DNA of 64,000 bases from Planctomycetota bacterium. GTDB taxonomy: Bacteria; Planctomycetota; UBA11346. Below are positions 36,207 to 45,300 of the stretch, piece after piece (positions within the stretch are counted from its first letter, which is position 1; every line of letters starts with the position of its first letter). Location of the stretch: NCBI GenBank assembly GCA_016745075.1, contig JADGDD010000003.1, positions 310,001 through 374,000 on the forward strand, in the 5' to 3' direction. The position numbers and the translations under genes were made by a program. Under the pieces are notes generated by a model that was not told the DNA's origin, made no database searches, and worked only from the letters and a program-made list of their open reading frames with translations.

Positions 36207-36244
36207 TTAGCAAATATTCCTTTTGCCGGTGGGAAGGTCTGAAG

Positions 36245-36261
36245 CGCTATACAGAAGTGAC
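36245..36261 (-). repeat. 17-bp element upstream of GNAT (copy A)
   Basis: CGCTATACAGAAGTGAC on the plus strand, identical to 38479-38495. Both copies lie 37-55 bases before a leftward start codon, and weaker similarity continues on the distal side. It may be a cassette junction or a shared promoter element. Confidence 0.6.
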
Positions 36262-36469
36262 AGGCTCTAGGCGATTAATAGAAGAGGATAAACTTATGTA
36301 GGTAATTTTCTTATGCAAGTTGCGCAGTATCGCATCGCCGATTTATTAGGCATTGACTATGGTTTGTCATTATGGGTTGAGCTCATTTTTGATCTTTCCC
36401 CCATACTTAGGACAGTGGGTTAAGTAAATAAGAGTGTATTCTGTTTGTTCATTTTTCCAGCATATTATG

Positions 36470-36870
36470 CTGCGCCGTAACGTGATTCAAAATTATTTGT
36501 GGTGTCTATGTACTTCTTCAACCTTTAATGAACGGAAGAAACCCTTAGCTACAGCATTATCATAACAAGCTCATACTTCGCCGAAGATGATGTTGTTCAA
36601 GAAGTGCTATGAAATCATAGCTAGCATAGTGGCTGCCTCCATCTGAATGAAAGATGATGCCTTGTGATCGTTTTCTATTTGAGAGGTCCATCGTCATTGC
36701 GTTCATAACAATGCCTCGCTCGAGTGAGTTTGAGAATGACTACCTAATTAATTTACGAGAGAAAAGATCAATCACTGTAGCAAAATACAGCCAACCTTCA
36801 CCAGTCTCTATACAGGTGGTATCTCCAACCCATTTCTCATTAGGACGAGCTACTTGAAAATACTGTTTCA
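36470..36870 (-). pseudogene. IS3-family transposase (OrfB) relic
   Basis: Leftward translation of this stretch gives RPNEKWVGDTTCIETGEGWL, YFATVIDLFSRKLIR-stop-SFSNSLERGIVMN, IIFHSDGGSHYASYDF and, after a frameshift, CYDNAVAKGFFRSLKVEEVH, which is the catalytic rve core of an IS3-type transposase. It carries a nonsense codon (TAG at 36740-36742, where Trp is usual), a frameshift/deletion before CYDN, and Lys in place of the catalytic Glu (AVAKGFF versus the usual xxExFF). The N-terminus and OrfA are missing. TTAGGACAGTGGGTTAAG at 36409-36426 might be an element end. The surrounding 36262-37080 holds nothing else recognisable. Confidence 0.8.
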
Positions 36871-37081
36871 AAAGGAGTGATTTTTCGCTTAGATATCTGT
36901 CCATCAAATGGGGGGGAGGTCATAACTATAATAAACCCGTCAATATTATCTATCTTAATCACTAGATCATGGCCCAATTTCTACTTTATTACAGATAATG
37001 AGTATTTAGTTGGGTCAACTGTTTCTTGTTTGTCTATGAACTTGGTGTTATTGGAACCATGAGAAGACTGCTATATGGTGT

Positions 37082-37138
37082 GCCTAACGTTACACATCAC
37101 TGGCGCCAGGTACGAGTGTTTGCTGCATGCGGTTGTGA
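37082..37138 (-). repeat. Candidate attC site after fucosidase gene
   Basis: On the minus strand it runs from TCACAAC through CGCATGCAGCAAACACTCG to TGTAAC-GTTAGGC (a perfect GTTRRRY core), 57 bases, overlapping the fucosidase 3' end, which encodes the tail HNRMQQTLVPGASDV. Inner palindrome CTGGCGCCAG. Pairing of the outer arms is poor by eye. Confidence 0.45.
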
Positions 37139-38442
37139 GATGATTCACTCTTCTTAAATGACCCTCCGACCACTTCGAGAGCAATTACTGGGAGATCACA
37201 TCCACGCAATTCAATAGGAGTAAGTACACAGATGCCGTTTTCGTTTATGATAGTCTGGACGGGTTGCCCACTTTCAAGTACAATTGCGGAAGACGATTTT
37301 GCAGTAAGGCCCTCTATGAATAGGGCTGTTCCGGGAGTAAATTCAGATAAATGTAAATAGAATATACTGTTGTCATTAGGAAGGGTTCTGGAGGTAATTT
37401 TACCCCAAGGTACGCTGTCTAATGGGTTTGGTTGGGCTCCATATATCGATTCACCATTTAAAGAAAGCCATGCCCCAATATCACGTAGGCGCTTAATCGC
37501 CGCGCCTTGAAAACGACCATTGGGCATTGGCCCGACATTAAGTTGATAATTGCCACCAAACGAGGCATTATTGATTAGGTTTTTGAGAAGTTGCTGAGTG
37601 GAATTCCATTTGTAGTCCAAGGAATGGTATGCCCAAGAATCATTGAGAGTTCCAGAGGTTTCCCAAGGCATGTCATATTTTTCAGTGGGGAAACAATTGT
37701 CCATCATTGATAAAAAGTCAACATTCTTAGACGGATTACTATAATTGATTCGGCTATTAATTAAACATTTATCACTTAAACTGCGAATTAAAGAAATGAG
37801 TTCTTCTTGGCGATGAGATGTTAAGAAGTTGGAGGTAAAATCACGCCCTTTATCTTGGTAATCATCCCATGAGTCAAACCAGAAAAGAAACGGGTCGTAA
37901 TTTTCAATTAATTCTTTAATTTGTACCAAGCATTTATTTTGCCAGTAATTCTCAAATTCTTGTTGGGATGGATGTTGGTATTCCTCGTTCTCCATATGGA
38001 CCGTGCATATATCACCACCGGTGCCTTCCCAGTCTTGCCAATGCGAATAATAAAAACCCAGTTTAATATCATATTTTTTACAGGATTCAGCCAACTCTTT
38101 CAGGATGTCGCGTTTAAAGGGTGTAGCATCGACAACATTGAATGAGGAAGCTTTTGTTGGCCACAAAGCAAATCCATCATGATGTTTTGCTGTAATAACA
38201 AAGTACTTCATTCCAGCATCCCGCGCCTCTCGAATCCACTCGTCTGCACAAAATTTATTTGGATTGAACGTTTTGGCTAACTCACGGTATTCGGACCTTG
38301 GAATATGCTCTGAGGCTTGTAGCCATTCGGAATATGGGTGCTCAATTTTTTTCCCTTTCCATACCCCCGCTGGAGTACTGTACAATCCCCAATGGACAAA
38401 CATTCCGAATCGCGCTTCTCTAAACCAATCTGTTGATGTCAT
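37090..38442 (-). CDS. Alpha-L-fucosidase, GH29
   Basis: Retaining alpha-L-fucosidase of glycoside hydrolase family 29, 450 residues. Family landmarks: WFREARFGMFVHWGLYSTPA, PNKFCADEWIREARDAGMKY, FVITAKHHDGFALWPTKASS, LGFYYSHWQDW and the nucleophile region FLFWFDSWDDY (aspartate). There is no signal peptide, so it probably acts in the cytoplasm on imported fucosides. The chosen ATG at 38442 follows AAAGGA; the longer GTG/TTG-type extension to 38502 lacks support. The 3' end runs into a candidate attC (tail HNRMQQTLVPGASDV). It would complement the polysaccharide region to the right, yet it is separated from it by a truncated GNAT and shares the leftward cassette-like layout. Confidence 0.92.
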   Translation of the reverse strand: MTSTDWFREARFGMFVHWGLYSTPAGVWKGKKIEHPYSEWLQASEHIPRSEYRELAKTFNPNKFCADEWIREARDAGMKYFVITAKHHDGFALWPTKASSFNVVDATPFKRDILKELAESCKKYDIKLGFYYSHWQDWEGTGGDICTVHMENEEYQHPSQQEFENYWQNKCLVQIKELIENYDPFLFWFDSWDDYQDKGRDFTSNFLTSHRQEELISLIRSLSDKCLINSRINYSNPSKNVDFLSMMDNCFPTEKYDMPWETSGTLNDSWAYHSLDYKWNSTQQLLKNLINNASFGGNYQLNVGPMPNGRFQGAAIKRLRDIGAWLSLNGESIYGAQPNPLDSVPWGKITSRTLPNDNSIFYLHLSEFTPGTALFIEGLTAKSSSAIVLESGQPVQTIINENGICVLTPIELRGCDLPVIALEVVGGSFKKSESSHNRMQQTLVPGASDV

Positions 38443-38478
38443 AGTATTATTCCTTTCATCTAAGGTAGAAATTTTTAT

Positions 38479-38495
38479 CGCTATACAGAAGTGAC
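38479..38495 (-). repeat. 17-bp element upstream of fucosidase (copy B)
   Basis: Identical to 36245-36261; lies 37 bases before the fucosidase ATG. Distal flanks of the two copies share further scattered matches (AGG..CG.T.AATA.A.GA), suggesting a longer diverged common element. Confidence 0.6.
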
Positions 38496-38525
38496 GAGCC
38501 AAGGACGGTCAATAAAGAAACAATG

Positions 38526-38723
38526 CTATAACGGCTTAATTGTGTAAATGTTCATGATATATTCAATTGTGCCGGTAGAGCCTGCGATAACAGGCGGAAG
38601 TTTGTAGTAGCAAATTCTACTAGTGCCTAAAATATCATTTCCATCCTCACAAAGCCAAGAACAGAAAGTGTCATTCGGAATATGCGTTTTGAAATAGCTC
38701 AACAGGTAGCGTCGAAATAACAA
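38526..38723 (-). pseudogene. Truncated GNAT acetyltransferase fragment
   Basis: A 65-residue leftward fragment: YLLSYFKTHIPNDTFCSWLC, EDGNDILGTSRICYYKLPP, then TGTIEYIMNIYTIKPL-stop. This is the N-terminal/central part of a GNAT (the beta2-beta4 region, up to the NIYT strand that normally precedes the RGKGIG loop); the acetyl-CoA loop and the rest are missing. It is cut at CCGTTATAGC, and its 5' end directly abuts the stop of the GH5-like gene at 38732, so it marks the boundary between the polysaccharide genes and the cassette-like island. Confidence 0.6.
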
Positions 38724-38731
38724 AAAGCCAA

Positions 38732-41700
38732 TTATTTTGTAATTAAGTAATACATGGTTTTGTCATGTATACCGTTAATGTGAATGGTATTATTGACAAT
38801 CTTGCGAACGGCACCTGTTTGTTGCCCATCATGATCAAGTACGGTGATATGTTGTGCATCAGGAATGACAATATCAGCAAGAACTGGTTCCATAATAATT
38901 GGAGCCGCCCCAGTTTTTTCTAGTGTGGTTTCACTGGCATTGTATTGCATACCAGAATTGCGAGAACGCGCCATACAGGTAAGCAATAGGTGTGAGGCAT
39001 TGTGTATTTGTGTGTCCTGCTCAAGGCTTGTCAGTATGATAGTAGCGTAACGATTATGAACTGTTATCTGCACATCACCTAATTCGATGCTACGTTGTGG
39101 TGGGAAGCCAACAAAGGCTTTAGTACCAGGAGTGTTAATCGTAAAGTGTGACTCGTCCCGTTTTGCGTAATCCCACAGCATTTCACCCGTTTGTGAGAGG
39201 ATACGTTTATCAGCCAGCATGTTGGTCATATCGGGGAAGGAAGATGTTTCGTTTTCTTCTGTAAATTCTATGACGGTGCGGCCAAGACCGAGTGCTTCAT
39301 TCGGGAGGTCGCCAGTAAAGACTTTTACATCACCTTGTTGTTCAACACTTTCGTTGAAATCCATTTGTCCATTGAGTAAGCTTGGTATATGTATTTTGCG
39401 GGTGGAAATAACTGCGCCTTCACGAATGTCATTACGATAGATAGCACGAGCCAGTGCAGGATACATACCGATAGCTGATGGTACTTCTATATTAAAAATA
39501 TTATTACTTCCTGTCTGTACAGCTGGGGTAAAGCCACTATTGCCTGCGGTAAATTGCATGGAGCCATCCCAGCCTTGCAGGCCCATGCCGTAAAAAGCAA
39601 TCGTAGCAGTGGCGGCAGCGCGCCATTGATACGGTGTATTGGCATCCCATTCAGATAAAATGAATGGTCTATCAACAACTTGTTGTACACCGGAGCTCAG
39701 AATGCCTGTGCCAGGTCTCGTAAATTCAGCCTCATTTTGGAAGTCACCAGAACGTAGAAAAAAAACACCCGTCCCACCATAATAATTATGGCGATCAATA
39801 ACACCTACTTGGTAATCGGTATGCATATTCAAGTAATGTGGTAAATTACTACCTGCTTGCCAACAAGATGCTTCTAATACACCTGTATAACCCGTATTAC
39901 GGATCGCTTGTGCGTAGCGGCTATAAAAGCCTTGTTGAAATTCATAAAGGAAGGCAGCCGTATCAAGTAATCGTTTGGTGACGTTTTTTTCTTCCTGCAT
40001 GGATGCCATATTAGTAATACTTAAATACCACGGATTACAGATAGGTACAACATAACGTTTTTCAAAACTTTCAACGGACCCATCACGTAAATGTTCAGGG
40101 AAACAGTTAAGACTGCCTTCTCCCCAAGCAGCTTGAATGCCAGCAATGTTCCCATGTTTTTTAATGAGCCAATCAACAAAAAATTCAGCAAATTGTTTAC
40201 GGTAGATGGGGGAGTTATGCATAACAGTCATGGTGTTGCCCCAAAAAATGTCGTCTTCGTTGTGCATTTCAACAATAGCGACCATGGGGTCATCTGCGTA
40301 GCGTGTTTGTGTGTAAGGGTTGGTATGGTCAAGGAGATTAACCATTTTTTGAATCATTAAATCTTGAATATCGGGAGCGATGTTGACCAATCCTGTTTTT
40401 CCATTTTTCACTGCTTCTTCATAAGATAAAACATCATTTTTATTGGCTGGTAGTACTTTGAAAGCGAAGAAGGGGTCAAATAAGACGTAAATACCTTTCT
40501 CTTTTAATTTGGAACAGAAATAATCAAAACGATCGAGTTTTTCAGGGTTAAATGCGGTTACATCTTCTTTATCACCAATGCCGCTACTGCCTTTGCTACC
40601 GTGAAACTTGTGCAAACGGACAATGTTGACTCCATATTTTGCAAAGTGAGACGCGATAAAATCAGCCTTTTCTTTTTCCGGTGCGGCTGACATGTTTGAG
40701 AGATTGACACCCCAGAGTTTGACCGGTTTTTCTTGTTTTTCGAAAGTAAATATATTTTTGGTAAATTGTAAGCGACCATGTTTGCCAGCAGGGGCATCAA
40801 GCCATTTTTCCATGCCGATAACACTTGGAGTAATTGCGTTTTGTGGGTTCCATGTCCACCAATTATCTGTGGCTTCGTTGCGAATGGTAAAAGTATGGGC
40901 ATTATCTGTTAGATGTACAGCAGCACGATGTTGTATCTTATCTGTTGCGAGTTTGCCAATACGAATGCGTTGTAGTGGGGCATCGCTCAGTTTTACAGTG
41001 TGAGTTGTGCCATTAATGGTGACTGAACACGGTCCTGTTGTTGCTTGGGCAAGCAGTACTTCGGCGTGGTCATCAGCATGGTAAACGGCTGTTTGAGCCA
41101 GCGCTAATCCTGTTTGGGTGGGAGGAGTGGTTTGGAGACGATGGAAAAACCATGGTTTGAAATTTGCTCCCAGCCCGAATTTATTGATACCCCAAAAGGC
41201 TTCGGTTTTTCCTGGTTCATTTTCTGTCGTATTATTTATTTGTATGGAACATTTGAAAGTGGACGAGAAGTGTGCAGGTAAGCCAAATTCTGTCCATGGA
41301 AATGTGAGTTTGTAGGTGGTTCGTTGGTTTATGTCATCACGGGAAATATCTGCGATAACGGTAGTGCTGGTTCCAGCGGTTCCAGCTTGGCCGTGCTTAT
41401 TGCAGAAGACAATGCTCTGACCATTCTTGTTTAAAGCGATTGTATACTTTCCATCATTGAAATTTAAGACATTTCCTCTGCCTTCTGGGGTAGCTGCTTT
41501 AATCTTGCTTTTCTCATGCTTTTCATTTGCTTGAAGCAGTTTCTTACTTTTCCAACGGTACTTGGTGCCTTCTATTTTCTTAATAGCGGCGTTGTTTCGA
41601 TCAATTTGATCATCCCAGATACTATAATCGGGCGGTACTGCTTCATCAGCGCCGTCGCCGAGTGCATCTATGCCAATTTGAACAGAATCTCCTCGCCACA

Positions 41701-41977
41701 TTGCACGAGTATTGCCGCGTGGGTCATGCTGTGGGTCAGTAATTTGAAGGTGTAGGTGCAGAGCTTTAGTTGTTACGGCAAAACGCCCTTCAGCCTGAAT
41801 GCCATTTTCATCAATTGTGAACGTGGGTTGGCTGATACTGATATCATCATGTGTGCTGAGAAATGGCACCGTTGGAAAGTTGCTGTTAGAATTAAGATCA
41901 ACCGGAGTTACCTGTACATCAGCAGCAGAGAGTAGACCTGTTCCAAGCAGGAGTAAGGAGGTGATGCAATAATTCAT
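38732..41977 (-). CDS. Secreted GH5-like glycoside hydrolase with N-terminal CBM9-like domain
   Basis: A 1081-residue exported enzyme. Signal peptide ~1-19 (ITSLLLLGTGLLSAAD). Residues ~40-280 look like a CBM9/DOMON-type sugar-binding domain (MWRGDSVQIGIDALGDG ... KCSIQINNT). A (beta/alpha)8 cellulase-like domain spans ~410-800: LWGVNLSNMSA, GVNIVRLHKFHG, KEKGIYVLFDPFF, the acid/base Glu in AIVEMHNEDDIFW (E574) and a likely nucleophile Glu in FILSEWDAN. The C-terminal ~230 residues are beta-rich. Clan GH-A membership is well supported; the exact family and substrate are not. AAGGA precedes the ATG. It is the last gene of the leftward operon from 52292. Confidence 0.78.
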   Translation of the reverse strand: MNYCITSLLLLGTGLLSAADVQVTPVDLNSNSNFPTVPFLSTHDDISISQPTFTIDENGIQAEGRFAVTTKALHLHLQITDPQHDPRGNTRAMWRGDSVQIGIDALGDGADEAVPPDYSIWDDQIDRNNAAIKKIEGTKYRWKSKKLLQANEKHEKSKIKAATPEGRGNVLNFNDGKYTIALNKNGQSIVFCNKHGQAGTAGTSTTVIADISRDDINQRTTYKLTFPWTEFGLPAHFSSTFKCSIQINNTTENEPGKTEAFWGINKFGLGANFKPWFFHRLQTTPPTQTGLALAQTAVYHADDHAEVLLAQATTGPCSVTINGTTHTVKLSDAPLQRIRIGKLATDKIQHRAAVHLTDNAHTFTIRNEATDNWWTWNPQNAITPSVIGMEKWLDAPAGKHGRLQFTKNIFTFEKQEKPVKLWGVNLSNMSAAPEKEKADFIASHFAKYGVNIVRLHKFHGSKGSSGIGDKEDVTAFNPEKLDRFDYFCSKLKEKGIYVLFDPFFAFKVLPANKNDVLSYEEAVKNGKTGLVNIAPDIQDLMIQKMVNLLDHTNPYTQTRYADDPMVAIVEMHNEDDIFWGNTMTVMHNSPIYRKQFAEFFVDWLIKKHGNIAGIQAAWGEGSLNCFPEHLRDGSVESFEKRYVVPICNPWYLSITNMASMQEEKNVTKRLLDTAAFLYEFQQGFYSRYAQAIRNTGYTGVLEASCWQAGSNLPHYLNMHTDYQVGVIDRHNYYGGTGVFFLRSGDFQNEAEFTRPGTGILSSGVQQVVDRPFILSEWDANTPYQWRAAATATIAFYGMGLQGWDGSMQFTAGNSGFTPAVQTGSNNIFNIEVPSAIGMYPALARAIYRNDIREGAVISTRKIHIPSLLNGQMDFNESVEQQGDVKVFTGDLPNEALGLGRTVIEFTEENETSSFPDMTNMLADKRILSQTGEMLWDYAKRDESHFTINTPGTKAFVGFPPQRSIELGDVQITVHNRYATIILTSLEQDTQIHNASHLLLTCMARSRNSGMQYNASETTLEKTGAAPIIMEPVLADIVIPDAQHITVLDHDGQQTGAVRKIVNNTIHINGIHDKTMYYLITK

Positions 41978-42374
41978 AGTGATCCTTTATGATAATATGA
42001 CAGGGTAATATAGTTTTTTGTTTGGAAGAGGCAAGCGTGGAGATCGTGATTATCTATTGATCTTTTGCTCCCCGCGCTTTGCGAAAAGCAAGTCTTTTTA
42101 TTGTGAGTATGTGTTTTTCGGTCAATGGGTAAGGTCAGAGAGTAGGCAAACCAAGTGTAGGTGTTCATAACAGTATCGATGGCAAAACTACTAGAACTGA
42201 AAAAACTAAAAGTTGTTGATTTATTTTACTGGTGTCTGTTTTTTTCTTTGTGAAACTGTAGTGATGTCTGCCGTGGGTCTCCGTTCCTATGCAGTTGCAG
42301 CTATTACTGCTCTGCCTCCATAGGAACGTCATTTAGAATGAGAAAATAGCCATATAACAATCTTCTTTGTCGAA
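41978..42374 (-). other. Intergenic region with hairpin at 42282-42328
   Basis: Arms CGTTCCTATG and CATAGGAACG pair perfectly, with an inner GCAGT/ACTGC stem in the 27-base loop. No T-run follows, so it may be an RNA processing or attenuation element between two glycosidase genes, letting the upstream and downstream genes be expressed to different levels. Nothing else seen in this ~400-base gap. Confidence 0.4.
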
Positions 42375-45300
42375 TTATTTTTCTTTGTTTACAAAAATTG
42401 CGAAAGAGTGTGGTGGTAGCTGGTACTCATAGCCATTTTTGAAATCGGTAATCTCGCGCATTTGTTCTTTCACGAGATATTCTTTTCTATTTCCTGCCAT
42501 TGGGTCTTTTGTGTACATGAAATAGAGTTTCGCGTGTGCAGATGGTGTGTATGGCAGGTGCAATTGAACGGTGCGGGTATCATTGATATTTCTGTTAATG
42601 AGCAAAATACTATGTGTTTCCCCTTTTTTGTAGGCGTAACACATGCTGAGTGGAATATTCTTGCGACCTTTGATGGTCACTTCTTTGAAACCAAACATGC
42701 CAGCAGTTTGCCCTTTTTTATCGGGAATATCGACGCTACGGACAGCGTTATAGGTTACATCCATCATGTCACCTCGGCAGTATTGGTTATGCATGGCTAG
42801 TGATTGGAAAGATGCGTGTGGGAACAGATCTAAGGCGTTGTTGTGAGTAGACCAATAATCTCCAGTAGAGAAGGTGAAATATCCTTGTGGACCAAAGCCT
42901 TTAGAAAGGTTTGCTAGAAAAATATCAATGGTGGTTACGCCCATCAGTTGAGATTTACCAAGACTTTCTGATTCTTCTGGAGACGATTTTCCAGCGCCTG
43001 GTAATAAATAGCCAGGACCAGCTTCATAAGTTGCTCGTTTAATCACACGTGGATCTTCTGGTAACTGTTTCAATGCAGATTCCATGCGGATAGAAATGCC
43101 ACCATCGCTCCCCATGATATCAAGACAGGTATCAGCAAAGCTATTCATGATTCGTGTTTTAACTGATTGGATAAACAATGGATTCGTGCTGAGGGCTTTC
43201 ATCTGGCTTTCGTCGCCTTCTGCCGCAGTAATCAAGGCGGTGGTGATACGTGGGATAACTGGGTCAACTTGTGACACATCAAGGGATGCGCATTCTTTAA
43301 TGAAGGCAAACAGATCGCTGCGTAATGGTTCTGGTAAATGACTAATAGGATAGACTTTTTCAGGAACAGCTTTGCCTTTTTTATCTAGTAGCGGTTGTGT
43401 TCCACTTAAGACAGGGGTGACGGTGTGTACAATGGTCTTGGCCAGAGCGGCAGCAGTGTTGTCTAAGAAGCTGTCGTCTGTATGGAGACCTGTTATGACC
43501 TGTTGGGCAAAGGTACGGTCGTTTTTCATGGCCAATAAGAGTTTATGAGCAACGGTTGTGCTCAATCCAGCAAGTATCATATCAACTTGAGTATTAACGG
43601 CGCGCATTTTTCCAAAACCAATATAATAAGAGAACGTTTCTTTAATACGTGGAATAAGTTCTGGATGTTGATGAAAGGCATCAACTACTTTATGAACCAT
43701 TTTAGCTGCAATCATACGGTTATCGTAACCAGGTTTCTTGGTTTGCATATATTTATCATGCCCTTGGAGGAGGCGTTTTTGTAAACCAGCAGCAGCGGGA
43801 TCAGTAGTGGTTATATTGGCAATCCATTGTTCATAGAGAGCTATGTTTCCTTCGCCAATTTTTTCTGCACGTTTGTAAAAACTGTTTTCACCACTTGTTG
43901 CAGAACAGGCGAGAGCCAGAGGTTTCAGCAAATGTGGAGCAAGGCCTGTGAAGACAACTGGGAAAATTGTTTTTTCTATGTCTGGATCTTGTACAGATGC
44001 CATTAAAGAGAGGGTGCTTGGAGAGTTAATCGATTCTTTCAATCGAGAGATAGATTTATTGTCTATGCTCATATCTGTGAGCGTCACCGATTCAACTTGA
44101 GTTATCAATTCTGTGCCGCTGACAACGAGGCTGTCACCAGTGAGCGGCAGACTGTCAAAAAGGTCGTTTAAAAGATCTTCGTCGTTTGCTAAAACCAAAG
44201 CCATTTTTTCGTGTAAATTTGGATCAATGTTCATGGCTCGTACATATGGCGGGTCAATAATTTGTGGCCCGTACATAATTTGATTATTGAGTAATGCCTC
44301 ATCATCAGCGCCAAGTACAGTCATGCCGTCCCAGCCACCAAAGTAAGACGCAAAATCTTGATAATCCGCTTCTTGAGAAAAGGAGGCTGTTGTTTGTGAC
44401 CATCCACCACGCCTCGTATCTTGTCGTCCGCCCAAGACGAATTTCATTTGTGCATGGTTAAAATACGAAGAGGCTTTCATTGTACGAAATTGATAATCAG
44501 CAATTCGTGCATAGACTTCAGGATTACCTGACCATGCTTTTGGTGCAAACATAGAGTTCCATGGTTCGTTGGCACATTCAATATAAATGGTTGGGAAATC
44601 GTCTGCCCATGGTGTAGGGTGGCCTTGTTCGGCACGTATCTTCCCGTAACCAATAGTGGCAGGGGCATAGAGATATTCCATTAAACCTTCTAGTTCATCA
44701 CCAGACCAATAGGGGTTGAGGATCAGCCATGGATTTGAACCACTCTGTGCGCAGAGTGTAAGGCTTTCTCCAAGGCTGAAGGCGTTGTACGATCCAATAG
44801 AATTGAAATTTGCTGTACGTGGTGCTTGAAATTTATCTTTAATCCAGGCATCTACAGATGCGGTTGCAAGACCTTTCCAGATACGGGTCATACCAGGACG
44901 CATGTTTTTTAGCGATTCTTGTACCCAAGGCATAACACCAAATTTAGGAACATCTGTTTGCCAGACGAGTAAATTATCTATCCACAAGGTACCACTTGTG
45001 CCGCTAATTTTCAAAGTAGACGCAGAGTAACCCAATGGCTTAGGAATGACTGAGCTGAGTCGGGTCAGTAATGTATTCAGTGTATCAGATGGGGCTTGTA
45101 TTTGTATCATCTGATCAGCAAGTATTTTGGCCTGACGTTGGTAATGGCCTTTAGCGCTATTCCATTCAGTGGTGCCAAGCTTTTTGTTTATCTGTTTAGC
45201 GATCTTAATAAAAGCATTCCGTTTTTTAGTTGGCAGTTCAGCAAGTTCAGCAGGGGTTTTATCCGCTATGCTATCAATTTGTTTTTGTAACTTATGACCA

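Noticed and set aside
36654..36857. Rightward open frame across the IS3 relic
   Set aside because: The opposite strand clearly encodes transposase motifs; this frame is its antisense shadow.
38479..38531. CTGTATAGCG and CCGTTATAGC considered as further attC core sites
   Set aside because: They do not fit GTTRRRY, so they are reported only as a repeat and a breakpoint.
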